From Candidatus Sulfopaludibacter sp. SbA3 (GTDB taxonomy: Bacteria; Acidobacteriota; Terriglobia; Bryobacterales; Bryobacteraceae), in contig CAMDCN010000003.1 of assembly GCA_945890485.1 (NCBI GenBank), positions 186,001-250,000 of the forward strand: 64,000 nucleotides of DNA, given 5' to 3'. Position 1 is the first letter of the stretch. Each line of letters begins with the position of its first letter. The position numbers were made by a program, and so were the translations under genes. Shown here in pieces: positions 1 through 8,358 of this stretch. The notes below the pieces were generated by a model. It was not told the DNA's origin. It made no database searches and was given only the letters and a program-made list of their open reading frames with translations.

Positions 1-1517
1 ATGGCCTCTTCGCCGCTCACGGCCATCGGGCCCATGATTACTTTGAGGTCTTCGTCGCTATAGCCGAAAGCGCGCTGCCGCTGCAGCAACGTCTCGTGTT
101 CGGTGGCGTGGATGCGGGCGGGCTCGGCCAAGTGGTCGAGCGTGATCTGGTTCTCGTTCAGCCACTGGGCGTAAGGCTGACGGCTCCAAAGCCCTTCCTT
201 CAACTCCTCGTCCGGTATGATGCGGTGCGCCTGCATGTCGACCAGGAGCATCTTGCCGGGCTGAAGACGGCCCTTGTAGTCGACATCCTCTGGCTTGATC
301 TGCAGAACGCCGGTTTCGGAGGAAACAATCAACAAACCGTCTTTGGTGACCAGGTAACGCGACGGGCGCAGCCCATTGCGGTCGAGCGTAGCGCCGATCA
401 CCTTGCCGTCCGTGAAGGCCACCGAAGCCGGGCCATCCCACGGCTCCATCAGCGAGGCGTGGAATTCGTAGAACGCCTTCTTGTCCGGGTGCATGGTGGA
501 ATCCGCATCCCAGGCTTCCGGAATCAACATCGCCATCGCGTGCGGCAGCGAGCGGCCGGAAAGGGTCAGCAGTTCGACGACGTTGTCGAGGGTGGCCGAG
601 TCGCTGGCTCCCTGTTCGACAATCGGCATGATCTTCTTGAGGTCGTCGCCCCAAACTTCGGACGCCAGCACCGCTTCGCGAGCGCGCATCCAGTTGGCGT
701 TGCCCTTCACGGTGTTGATTTCGCCGTTGTGGCAGATAAAACGGAACGGGTGCGCCAGCTTCCAACTCGGGAAAGTGTTCGTCGAAAAGCGCTGGTGCAC
801 CATCGCGAGCGAACTCTTGCATTCCGTGTCGGAAAGGTCCTTGTAGAACTTCTGGATCTGCGGCGCCAGCAGCAGGCCCTTGTATACGACAGTACGGCAG
901 CTCAGCGACGGGATATAGAAGAAGTCCTTATCCCGAATCTCGCTGCCGGCGATTTCGTGCTCGGCGCGTTTACGGATGACGTAGAGCTTCCGTTCGAGGG
1001 CGTCTTCCGACATGCCCGGCGCCCGGCGGATAAAAATCTGTTCAATATAGGGTTGCGAAGCCCGAGCCACGCGGCCGATGGCGTCAGCGTCGATGGGCGT
1101 ATCGCGCCAACCGAGCACCTCAAGACCCTCTTCGCGGGTAATGCGTTCCACGATGCCTTCGGCCTGCAGGCGAGCGGTATGCTCCACCGGCAGGAACACC
1201 AGGCCCATGCCGTATTCGCCCTGATTCGGCAACGTGAAGCCCTGCTTCTGGCATTCGCGGGCATAGAACGAGTGCGGAATCTGAATCAACAGACCCGCGC
1301 CGTCGCCGGTCTCCGGATCGCAGCCGCAAGCGCCGCGATGGGTCAAATTCACAAGAATCTGAACGCCTTTCGTGATGATGTCGTGGGAGCGGTGGCCTTT
1401 AATGTTAACGACGAAGCCAATGCCGCAGGCGTCATGCTCGTTCGCCGGAGAATAGAGCCCTTGCGCTTCGGGGAGCCCAGGGCGGGACAGGGTGGGATGG
1501 TCGAACTGCTCACTCAT
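1..1517 (-). CDS. gltB: Glutamate synthase large subunit, N-terminal part (runs off the left edge)
   Basis: Ferredoxin/NADPH-type glutamate synthase makes two glutamates from glutamine and 2-oxoglutarate. The visible 505 codons begin MSEQFDHP and place the conserved ACGIGF at residues 30-35. Cys31 would become the N-terminal nucleophile of the class II glutaminase domain after removal of a 30-residue propeptide, as is usual for this family. Further in, HRGACGCDPETGDGAG is the family signature around the glutamine site. The fragment ends at SDEDLKVIMGPMAVSGEEAM, which is the start of the central/FMN region, so roughly the first third of a ~1500-residue protein is present. ATG 1517 is chosen because it gives the normal propeptide and sits about 25 nt below a good promoter. 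The gene diverges from a LysR regulator, as gltAB and gltC do in Bacillus. Confidence 0.95.
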   Translation of the reverse strand, partial: MSEQFDHPTLSRPGLPEAQGLYSPANEHDACGIGFVVNIKGHRSHDIITKGVQILVNLTHRGACGCDPETGDGAGLLIQIPHSFYARECQKQGFTLPNQGEYGMGLVFLPVEHTARLQAEGIVERITREEGLEVLGWRDTPIDADAIGRVARASQPYIEQIFIRRAPGMSEDALERKLYVIRKRAEHEIAGSEIRDKDFFYIPSLSCRTVVYKGLLLAPQIQKFYKDLSDTECKSSLAMVHQRFSTNTFPSWKLAHPFRFICHNGEINTVKGNANWMRAREAVLASEVWGDDLKKIMPIVEQGASDSATLDNVVELLTLSGRSLPHAMAMLIPEAWDADSTMHPDKKAFYEFHASLMEPWDGPASVAFTDGKVIGATLDRNGLRPSRYLVTKDGLLIVSSETGVLQIKPEDVDYKGRLQPGKMLLVDMQAHRIIPDEELKEGLWSRQPYAQWLNENQITLDHLAEPARIHATEHETLLQRQRAFGYSDEDLKVIMGPMAVSGEEA

Positions 1518-1548
1518 ATGCGGGGAAACCTCACAATCCAGATAAACC

Positions 1549-1577
1549 AATATAGGGAATCACTGAGTATTAGTCAA
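1549..1577 (-). promoter_or_regulatory. Sigma70-type promoter of gltB
   Basis: Read on the minus strand, TTGACT (1577-1572) and TATATT (1554-1549) are separated by exactly 17 bp. Transcription would start near 1542, leaving a leader of about 25 nt before ATG 1517. This is a motif match, not a measured start site. Confidence 0.6.
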
Positions 1578-1621
1578 ATGAAACCTAGAAGTCGGCACAA
1601 TCGGTTTTCCTAATATAACAA

Positions 1622-1641
1622 AATTATGAAACTCGATAATT
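1622..1641. promoter_or_regulatory. Candidate LysR-type operator between gltB and the regulator gene
   Basis: AATTAT (1622-1627) and ATAATT (1636-1641) form a perfect inverted repeat with an 8-bp spacer and contain the T-N11-A pattern typical of LysR-family sites. It lies upstream of the gltB -35 box and just before the regulator's own start, a position suited to activating one gene and repressing the other. A second short inverted repeat, TCGCCT/AGGCGA, follows at 1643-1648 and 1658-1663. Function is inferred. Confidence 0.35.
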
Positions 1642-1672
1642 GTCGCCTGTTGGAATAAGGCGATCTTATGAT

Positions 1673-2602
1673 ATGCTGGCGCTTGTGAATTTCGAGCATC
1701 TTAAGCTCTTTCGCGATATCGGTCAATACAGGAGTGTCAGCAGAGGCGCGTCGCTCAATGCGATCAGCCAGTCCGCCGCGAGCCAGCATATCCAGGAACT
1801 CGAAAAGTCACTTTCGGTGAAACTGCTGGACCGCTCCACCCGGCCGCTGACGCTGACGTCCGCCGGGCGCCTCTATTTTGAGCTTTGCCGGGACGTCTTG
1901 CGGAGGAAAGAAGAGTTCGACGCGTCGTTAACCAACCTGGCGGGCGATGTGGAAGGCACGGTGCGGGTGTCGTCGATCTATTCCGTCGGCCTGTCTGAGA
2001 TGTGGCGGCTGGAGGCCGAGTTCGCCCGCCGGTGGCCCGAGGCCGTCCTGCGCGTCGACTATCTGCGCCCGGAACGGGTTTATGAGGCGGTCCGGACGGA
2101 TCAGGCCGATCTCGGGCTGGTCTCCTATCCGGAGCCGACGCGCGAAATTGCCGTCATCGACTGGCGGAACGAAGAGATGGTGGTGGCCTGCGCCCCGGGG
2201 CATCCCCTAGCGAAGTTCGACGAAATCGACCCGGCCCGTCTGAACGGTACGGATTTTATCGGTTTCGATGAGGATTTGCCGATTCGGCGGGAGGTGGATC
2301 GATACCTTCGCGATCGCGACGTGACAGTGAACCTGATCATGCACTTCGACAATCTGCAGATGATCAAGGAAGCCGTCATGCTGGGGTCCGGCGTCTCGAT
2401 TGCACCCGCCCGGGTGATGCAGACCGAGCGCGACGCCGGGCGGTTGTTGACCATTCCGCTTGTCGCGCCGCACCTCTACCGTCCCTTGGGAATCATTCAC
2501 CGGCGCCGAAAGAAGTTCAACCGCGCGACCAATCAGTTCCTTGCTCTCCTGCAGGAGATTCCGCACGGCGTTGAGCTTGCGGAGCCCACGCACGCCGTCT
2601 AG
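1673..2602 (+). CDS. LysR family transcriptional regulator
   Basis: A 309-residue LysR-type regulator. The N-terminal winged helix-turn-helix covers about residues 5-62, including AISQSAASQHIQELEKSL and LLDRSTRPLTLTSAG, which are standard for the family. The remainder is the two-lobed effector-binding domain, ending with the usual hydrophobic segment after HRRRKKFNRATNQFL. ATG 1673 is preferred to TTG 1640; GTG 1685 would also give a normal N-terminus, and the start is not certain. The gene diverges from gltB across about 155 bp that carry a gltB promoter and an inverted repeat, so control of glutamate synthase (GltC-like) is a reasonable inference. The effector cannot be read from sequence. 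Confidence 0.9.
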   Translation: MLALVNFEHLKLFRDIGQYRSVSRGASLNAISQSAASQHIQELEKSLSVKLLDRSTRPLTLTSAGRLYFELCRDVLRRKEEFDASLTNLAGDVEGTVRVSSIYSVGLSEMWRLEAEFARRWPEAVLRVDYLRPERVYEAVRTDQADLGLVSYPEPTREIAVIDWRNEEMVVACAPGHPLAKFDEIDPARLNGTDFIGFDEDLPIRREVDRYLRDRDVTVNLIMHFDNLQMIKEAVMLGSGVSIAPARVMQTERDAGRLLTIPLVAPHLYRPLGIIHRRRKKFNRATNQFLALLQEIPHGVELAEPTHAV

Positions 2603-2640
2603 ATTCGAGAGTTTTGGAGCCGGCGCCCCACCTTCTCCAT

Positions 2641-3369
2641 GTGCCCGAGGATCTGATTGTCGTCTCGATTTCCCGCCAGGGAGATGGCCGGAGTATCGCC
2701 GGACTGCGCGTGAGTGGACAGGGTTGGGTCCGTCTCGTGGCGCCTCGGCACCAGGGCATTCTGTATCCACACCACACGCTGCTGCCAGGAAAAACGCAGC
2801 CGCGGCTTCTCGACCGGATTCTCGTTGATGCTGATTGGCCGGATCACCATCCGGGCCAGCCGGAAAACCGGCTGATTGAGGGCACGCCGTGGCAAATGCT
2901 CGAACGGCCCGCGAATCTCGAAGCCCTACGGGTCATTCCGGCTGCGCTCGAACGAAGGCCGGAGCTACTGGGTGACTTTGAAACCCGGCAGCGCGCGTCC
3001 CGCGTCAATGAACTCCCCGGCCCGTCTCTCGGCTTGATCGCGCCTCGGCACTTACGGCTCTCGATAATTGAGGACCACGAGCTGGGCCGGCAGAGGGTGC
3101 GGGCGCATTTCTGGTGGGGCGGGCGGGAGTGGCGGCTGCCCCTGCAAGACGAGTGCTATCGGCGAGCGCTATACCTGAAGCCGGAAGGGGAGTACGCGGC
3201 CGAGGCATTCGGACTGCGTCCAGATCGACCGCTCTACAGCGTGGTTGCCCTCGGCCTGCCCTTCGGAGGCTGGTGCTACAAGAGTGTGGTTTCGCTGTTC
3301 CAACCGCCCTACGCGGCGATACGCCAAAGAAGTAACGCCCAGGCGGCGGCTTGTTCATCGTTTCGGTAG
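2641..3369 (+). CDS. Dual OB-fold-like domain protein
   Basis: A soluble protein of about 242 residues. It opens with a beta-strand segment, LIVVSISRQGDGRSIAGL, followed by GQGWVRLVAP, then HHPGQPENRLIEGTPWQML. This pattern (strand, small polar loop, G-WVR-V, later HP-Q-EN and PW) resembles the dual OB (DuOB) domain family that has been linked to nucleic-acid-associated conflict systems. The match is from memory and moderate. The C-terminal half has a second beta-rich block with DECYRRAL. GTG 2641 gives the usual short N-terminus; TTG 2614 is the alternative. The stop codon directly abuts the ATG of the following membrane-protein gene, so the two are probably translated together. Confidence 0.5.
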   Translation: MPEDLIVVSISRQGDGRSIAGLRVSGQGWVRLVAPRHQGILYPHHTLLPGKTQPRLLDRILVDADWPDHHPGQPENRLIEGTPWQMLERPANLEALRVIPAALERRPELLGDFETRQRASRVNELPGPSLGLIAPRHLRLSIIEDHELGRQRVRAHFWWGGREWRLPLQDECYRRALYLKPEGEYAAEAFGLRPDRPLYSVVALGLPFGGWCYKSVVSLFQPPYAAIRQRSNAQAAACSSFR

Positions 3370-4344
3370 ATGGACTCTCCGCAGCCACCGATCACGTACG
3401 CTCGCGCCCGACTCTATCTGGGCATCACTGGAGTCGGAACCGGCGTCGGGATCGCCATCGCCGGGCTCGCGCTCGATTGGCCGGCGCATCTGGCAGGAAC
3501 AGGCAACGGGCTGGCGCGGCTGCTCGCCGCCTACGTGTTGCTGAGCCTGCCGTTTGACCTGCTGGGCGGCTATGTACTGCCGCGATCGTTTCGGCGGCCG
3601 ACGCCTAAGCTGATTGGCTATCTCGCCGGTCTGTTCCGCGCCCAAGTGCTGCACGCCGGTTTCCTCTGGTTGGCGGCCACCGCAATCCTCGCGGGTGGGC
3701 AGGAGGCGGGGTTGCGCGGGGTCCTGGCGGTGGTTAGCCTGGGCATGGCTCTGCTGCTCCTGGGCCGCCCTTTGGTGGCCACGCTAGTTGGGGGACAGCG
3801 CCGAAAATCTGAAATGTCCGCGTTCCGCCTCCGCGCCGCCGCGCAGAACGGAAGCCGGCTTCGCGGGATTCTCGTTGCCTACGGATGGAATCTCGCCGGG
3901 ATTGCGACCGCGGCTTGGGCGACGAGTGCGGACTTGACCCAGGAAGCGGGTGTGATCACCCTCGCCTTTGGCTTTTCTCTTTGGTCATTTCTCGGTCTTC
4001 TGCTGCTGCCCTCCGTCAGCCGCCCGGCGGTCCTCGCGACAGATCAGGCATTGCTCGCACGCGGCATCACCCGACCTGCCCTGGAATCCTACATCGTGCA
4101 GACCGACCGCGAGCTCGATGACGAACCCGCCCGCGCCAAGTGGATCGAGCGTATCTTCCACCCGATTCCCTCTGTCGCCGTGCGGCTCGCCGCATTGGAG
4201 CGTCGAACGGATCCAGGCTGGGGAGCCGACGAGGCCGCCCGTCTAACGCTGTATCTGTCATGGGCCAGCCTCGGCCTGCTTTCCCGCGCCGTCCACTGCA
4301 ACTCCGGAAAACCGGAGTATTGGGTCTACTTGCCGCGCGACTGA
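3370..4344 (+). CDS. Multi-pass membrane protein with an M48-like tail but no protease motif
   Basis: A 324-residue protein with about five or six hydrophobic segments (roughly 17-37, 45-62, 83-102, 110-130, 165-185 and 195-215) and a soluble C-terminal third. The tail has DQALLARG, then DDEPARAKWIERIFHPIPS and VAVRLAAL. This resembles the region of M48 (HtpX/CAAX-type) peptidases that follows the active site, including the HP-S...R-..L element. No HExxH is present, so it cannot be an ordinary zinc protease. The start codon follows the previous stop with no spacer. The 3' end overlaps the convergent flavoprotein gene by 19 bp. Function unknown; the M48 relationship is inferred. Confidence 0.6.
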   Translation: MDSPQPPITYARARLYLGITGVGTGVGIAIAGLALDWPAHLAGTGNGLARLLAAYVLLSLPFDLLGGYVLPRSFRRPTPKLIGYLAGLFRAQVLHAGFLWLAATAILAGGQEAGLRGVLAVVSLGMALLLLGRPLVATLVGGQRRKSEMSAFRLRAAAQNGSRLRGILVAYGWNLAGIATAAWATSADLTQEAGVITLAFGFSLWSFLGLLLLPSVSRPAVLATDQALLARGITRPALESYIVQTDRELDDEPARAKWIERIFHPIPSVAVRLAALERRTDPGWGADEAARLTLYLSWASLGLLSRAVHCNSGKPEYWVYLPRD

Positions 4345-6155
4345 CCAGGCGGAACCAATCGCTTCAGGAAGCCACCGCGTGTCTCGCCTGCAGCCGGCGC
4401 GGGAACGTCCCAACGCGCCTGCCGCAGCAGATCGCGCCATCTCCCCGCTGTCTCCGCCGTCAGCGGATCGCCCAGCCGGGCCGCGTGATGCTCCGGAGCA
4501 AACGAGTACTGCAATCCAAAACGGGGACGCCGGGTCAGCATCGGTGCGTTCGCCACCGGCTCATGGAAGAATCCAAGATTCCCCGCAGCCTGCACGATGG
4601 CCCATTGCGGAGACGTTCGCGGGACATCGGATACATAAAATGTCATCGCTCCCCGGCGATGCAGTTCCGCCTGCAACTTGCTAATCGAGACCACGCCATC
4701 CCGCAGCAGCAGATCCGCCGCCACCCCGGCCGCCTGTCCAAGGGCAGTCCAGATAGGTTCGAGTCGCAGCGCGCCGAACCCAACATGGCTCGCCGACAAC
4801 GCCCCCGGAACGAACAGATTCCTCGCCCCCTGCGGCACAATCACCCCATAAGGAACCTGATACGGCACGGTTCCAAAGACGACGTATCCCTCGCGGATGT
4901 CTGGATACGGTGGGCGCGCGTCGTCAACCCCATGACTGTTGATGACGTAATCGCCAACCGCGATACTCTCCGGTTGTAGTCGGCTGCGCTGGGTTGCCGG
5001 ATCGGCCATCACGTCGTGCTCGGTAAAGACGTAGGAGCCAGGAAAACGGCGAGCCTCCCGGACATAAAGAGCCGTCGGAAAGTGCCCCGTCTCGGCGAAC
5101 TCATCCTTCGGCAAATTCCATCGCCGGGCCTCGGAGCGGAACGCCTCTGGCAAGCGGGCGTCATTCTGTAGGAAATAGAGCAGGCCAAGCGCATACTGCC
5201 GATGTTCTTCGAAAATCACTGCCCGCCGCTCAGGGGACGCCGTCGGATAGTCCCAGTTCTGGCCAGGAAGTCCGAAGCCCACGGGCGACGTGTTGACGTC
5301 GTTCATATCGGACTTGCCGTTGGGCAGTCGCTGCAGGCGCAGGACGCCATTCTTCTCTTCCGACATCGGGTGCAGAATGGCGCCCGAGCGAATGCCATCG
5401 AGAATCCGCACGTATCGCTCCGGCCGGTAGTTGGCCGGTTGCGGGAGCGGCGCCGCGTTGGCCGGGTCCTCGGTCATGATGACTCGGAAGTTGTAGCACT
5501 GAATCTTGTGGTCGCCTGCGCCGGTGCTGCCGTCGAAGATTCTGCCGTCCTTGAAGAAAATATGGCCGGCAAAGCGTTCGCCGTATTCCCGTGTGGATTC
5601 GCGCCCGACACGATAGGCGAATCCCGCGGCGGCCGCCAGGTCGCCCTCGTACGTCGCGTCAATAAAAACTCGCGCCGCGATCCACGCTTCGCCTTCTGGT
5701 CCCCGCACCTGGAGTCGGCGGACAACCCCCTCCACCGACTCCGCGCCAAGGATCGTCGTCTGTAGCCGAACGGCGATCGAAGGGTGTTCCGCCAACATGC
5801 CGGCCAGCACGGCGCGGGAAACGTGCGGTTCGGCAAGTGTGCCGAAAAAGCTCTCGCGCAGTTGGCGCGAGTTCTCTCCGTAGCGGGAACGGTAATGCTT
5901 TTCCACCCGCTCCATGTAGTCGCGGAAGGTGCCCTGTAAGGATTCGAGCGAACGGAAGTCGGTATAGGAAAGACCGCCCGTCAGCATCCCGCCGAGATTG
6001 CGGGAAGGTTCGATCAATGCCACCGTCCGCCCCGTGCGGGCGGCGTTCAACGCGGCGGCTATGCCTGCGGGCGTAGCGCCGTAGACCACTACCTCCTGCG
6101 CCAAACATCCGCTGGAGACCGTCAACAGCGCGACACTCAGCCAACGCATCGCCAC
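4326..6155 (-). CDS. Exported FAD-dependent oxidoreductase (FAD_oxidored family)
   Basis: A 609-residue protein with a Sec signal peptide ending near residue 19 (SSGCLAQ). It is followed at once by the dinucleotide-binding beta-alpha-beta unit, VVVYGATPAGIAAALNAA, and by LIEPSRNLGGMLTGGLS, which is typical of the FAD_oxidored group. IDATYEGDLAAAAG and the late GALSASHVGFGALRLEP are further family landmarks, and VFGTVPYQVPYGV lies before the C-terminal FAD-contacting region. Members of this family are exported by Acidobacteria and Planctomycetes and act on unknown, possibly carbohydrate, substrates. The gene stands alone on its strand. A terminator of the upstream STAS gene lies between the two, so it probably has its own promoter. 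Confidence 0.85.
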   Translation of the reverse strand: MAMRWLSVALLTVSSGCLAQEVVVYGATPAGIAAALNAARTGRTVALIEPSRNLGGMLTGGLSYTDFRSLESLQGTFRDYMERVEKHYRSRYGENSRQLRESFFGTLAEPHVSRAVLAGMLAEHPSIAVRLQTTILGAESVEGVVRRLQVRGPEGEAWIAARVFIDATYEGDLAAAAGFAYRVGRESTREYGERFAGHIFFKDGRIFDGSTGAGDHKIQCYNFRVIMTEDPANAAPLPQPANYRPERYVRILDGIRSGAILHPMSEEKNGVLRLQRLPNGKSDMNDVNTSPVGFGLPGQNWDYPTASPERRAVIFEEHRQYALGLLYFLQNDARLPEAFRSEARRWNLPKDEFAETGHFPTALYVREARRFPGSYVFTEHDVMADPATQRSRLQPESIAVGDYVINSHGVDDARPPYPDIREGYVVFGTVPYQVPYGVIVPQGARNLFVPGALSASHVGFGALRLEPIWTALGQAAGVAADLLLRDGVVSISKLQAELHRRGAMTFYVSDVPRTSPQWAIVQAAGNLGFFHEPVANAPMLTRRPRFGLQYSFAPEHHAARLGDPLTAETAGRWRDLLRQARWDVPAPAAGETRGGFLKRLVPPGQSRGK

Positions 6156-6177
6156 TCCTCAGAGCCCAAATGGAAAA

Positions 6178-6195
6178 GGACGGATCGCTCCGTCC
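6178..6195 (-). terminator. Rho-independent terminator after the STAS gene
   Basis: GGACGGA (6178-6184) and TCCGTCC (6189-6195) form a perfect 7-bp stem with a 4-nt loop. On the minus strand the stem is followed by TTTTCC. It lies 24 bp beyond the stop of the STAS gene and before the flavoprotein gene start. Confidence 0.65.
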
Positions 6196-6219
6196 CACTT
6201 CCGGTTCTCTCTATCTTGC

Positions 6220-6561
6220 CTAGAAGCTGGCGATCGCCTGAGCTTCGTCGTCGAACACCTCGAACACCGTGTACAGCTTGGTGATCTGCAGAAGATCTTT
6301 GACCCGTTTGGTCAGGTTCAGAAGCTTCAGTGCGCCGCCAGTGTTGGAAATGGTGGTGAAGGCCGAAACCAGTTCGCCAATGCCGGAGCTGTCGATATAG
6401 TTCACCTCGCCGAGGTTCAGCAGGATTTTCTTGGTTCCCGCTGCGGACAGTTCCTTCACCTTATCGCGCAACATGGCGGAGCCGTCTCCCAGCGTAATCT
6501 TTCCAGCGACGTCCACGATGGTCACATCGCCGCTCACACGAGAATTAATGGTAACGCTCAC
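6220..6561 (-). CDS. STAS-domain anti-sigma factor antagonist
   Basis: A 113-residue single STAS domain of the SpoIIAA/RsbV type. The phosphorylation loop is [10 protein letters not shown], with the candidate serine at 58 or 59. In such partner-switching circuits, a kinase phosphorylates this serine and a PP2C-type phosphatase removes the phosphate, which lets the protein bind the anti-sigma factor. The start is GTG 6561, preceded by a clear GGAGGA ribosome site. The neighbouring divergent gene encodes an FHA-GAF-PP2C phosphatase, the natural partner. No anti-sigma kinase or sigma factor is seen in the window, so the rest of the circuit must lie elsewhere. Confidence 0.92.
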   Translation of the reverse strand: MSVTINSRVSGDVTIVDVAGKITLGDGSAMLRDKVKELSAAGTKKILLNLGEVNYIDSSGIGELVSAFTTISNTGGALKLLNLTKRVKDLLQITKLYTVFEVFDDEAQAIASF

Positions 6562-6607
6562 GCGTCCTCCCCAGATTTGAGGAGCCCGGACTTGGCCCGC
6601 GCCCCTG

Positions 6608-6636
6608 TTAGACTTAAGATACCCAATTAGTATAGC
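6608..6636 (+). promoter_or_regulatory. Possible sigma70 promoter of the PP2C phosphatase gene
   Basis: TTAGAC (6608-6613) and TATAGC (6631-6636) are 17 bp apart on the plus strand, with about 36 nt of leader before ATG 6679. Both hexamers deviate from consensus, so this is a moderate match only. Confidence 0.35.
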
Positions 6637-6678
6637 CGCGGCTGAGTCGCCGTACCACTAGGATATGAACATCGATTT

Positions 6679-8352
6679 ATGAGCGTTCCCGCTCCCGCTG
6701 AGATCCAGGTTCGAGGGCAAGAAGGCGTTGCGCAGTTGATTCACGTGGTCGAGTCGCCTTTCATGGTCGGCCGCTCCGACTCGGCTGCCCTATCCCTACC
6801 CGACGACACAATGCTTTCGCGGCTGCATTTTGCCCTCGAATTCCTCGACAATCGCTGGACCGTTCGCGATCTCGGCAGCAAAAACGGAACGGCCGTCAAT
6901 GGTCAGGTGCTCTCCCAGGCGCAGCCGCTAGCGCCCGGAGATACAATCACGGCCGGGCGCCTCGTCATCACGTTTGAACCCCACCAGGCCAAACACGCGC
7001 GGGCACGGTCTCCGCTCGAGTTTGTCGACGAGTCGCCCGCCTCGGCGCCGTCGTCTTCCACCGTCGTCTTCCGCTTCGATCCCGCCAAGCTCGCCGAAGC
7101 GGCGCTGCCCTCATCGCCGCAGCCCCCGGACATGACCGCCCGGCGCATTGAGGCCCTGGTCAAAGCCGGAAAAGAAATCGCCAGCTTCCGGCCCTTGCGC
7201 GAGCTGTTTGAAGTGATCCTCGAACTGAGCTTGCATGCCGTCGACGCCAAGCGCGGCGTGCTGATGACCATCGAGAACGGAGAACTCATCGCTCAGGCCC
7301 ATCGCGGCGAAGGGTTCCGCGTCTCGAAGGCCGTGCGGGATAAAGTCATCAACGAACGCTCGTCCCTCCTCGTGCGCGATGCCTCCATGGACGCTCTCCT
7401 TAAGTCGAGCGCTACCATCGTCCAACAGCGGATCCGCAGCCTGATGGCCGTGCCCCTGCAAACCGATACCCAGGTCACCGGACTGCTCTACGTCGACGCC
7501 ACGGACTTCGTTCGCTCCTTCGATGCCAACGACCTCAGCCTGCTGACGGTGCTCGCCAACATCGCCGCCATTCGCATCGAACACTCTCGCTTGCTCGAAG
7601 TCGAGCAGGCCGAAAAGTTCATGTCGCGCGAGCTCGATCAGGCGGCAGAGATCCAGCGCGGCCTCCTGCCGCGCCAGATGCCGGAAATCCCCGGTCTGCA
7701 ACTGGCCGGGCGCAGCGCCCCCTGCCGTTCAGTCGGCGGCGATTATTTCGATTTCTTCCCCTTGCCCGATGGAAGGCTCGCGTTCCTGGTGGCCGACGTG
7801 GCCGGCAAAGGACTTTCCGCCGCCCTGCTCATGTCGAATTTGCAAGCGCGCGTGCAGGCGCTGATGGAAGTGGAGTTCGACGTCGCCCGCCTCGTGACGC
7901 GCTTGAATCACAGCCTGAAAGCCAACACCCCGGACAACAAATTCATCACTGGTTTTTTCGCCATTCTTGACCCCATCTCCGGCTCCATGACGTTTACCAA
8001 CGCCGGGCACAATCCACCCGCCCTCGTGCGCAACTCGGGCAAAGTGGAACTGCTGACCACCGGGGGGCCGGTGCTCGGCATTCTCCCCAATATTCCCTAC
8101 ATGGGCGGCCACACCGTACTCGAACCCGGTGAAAGCCTGGTGATGTACTCGGACGGGGTCTCGGAAGCGCCCAACGCGGCGGGAGAGGAGTTTGGAGAAG
8201 ACGCCGTGGCGCAGATCGCCGTGGCGTGCAAGGACCGCACGGCGAACGAAACAATGCTCGAAATCGGCCGCCAGTTGCGGTGCTTCCTCGGCGATCTGCA
8301 ACCCGTCGACGACGTCACGCTACTCGTCGTCCGCCGCGTTCCCAGCGCTTAG
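6679..8352 (+). CDS. FHA-GAF-PP2C serine phosphatase (RsbU/SpoIIE type)
   Basis: A 557-residue cytoplasmic signalling protein. Residues ~8-95 are an FHA phosphothreonine-binding domain with GRSD (31-34), SRLH (47-50) and SKNG (67-70), the canonical binding residues. Residues ~150-310 are a GAF sensor domain, including IRSLMAVPL and GLLYVDA. Residues ~330-555 are a SpoIIE/PP2C phosphatase with GGDYFDFF and VADVAGKG, which hold the metal-binding aspartates, then TNAGHNPP and YSDGVSEA. Such enzymes dephosphorylate STAS antagonists, and one is encoded divergently 117 bp away. The FHA module suggests that docking to a Ser/Thr-kinase product controls activity; the ligand of the GAF domain is unknown. 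Confidence 0.92.
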   Translation: MSVPAPAEIQVRGQEGVAQLIHVVESPFMVGRSDSAALSLPDDTMLSRLHFALEFLDNRWTVRDLGSKNGTAVNGQVLSQAQPLAPGDTITAGRLVITFEPHQAKHARARSPLEFVDESPASAPSSSTVVFRFDPAKLAEAALPSSPQPPDMTARRIEALVKAGKEIASFRPLRELFEVILELSLHAVDAKRGVLMTIENGELIAQAHRGEGFRVSKAVRDKVINERSSLLVRDASMDALLKSSATIVQQRIRSLMAVPLQTDTQVTGLLYVDATDFVRSFDANDLSLLTVLANIAAIRIEHSRLLEVEQAEKFMSRELDQAAEIQRGLLPRQMPEIPGLQLAGRSAPCRSVGGDYFDFFPLPDGRLAFLVADVAGKGLSAALLMSNLQARVQALMEVEFDVARLVTRLNHSLKANTPDNKFITGFFAILDPISGSMTFTNAGHNPPALVRNSGKVELLTTGGPVLGILPNIPYMGGHTVLEPGESLVMYSDGVSEAPNAAGEEFGEDAVAQIAVACKDRTANETMLEIGRQLRCFLGDLQPVDDVTLLVVRRVPSA

Positions 8353-8358
8353 GCTTAG

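Noticed and set aside
96-1613. Long plus-strand reading frame (505 codons)
   Set aside because: It is antisense to gltB, whose protein is unmistakable on the minus strand; the plus-strand translation shows no family features.
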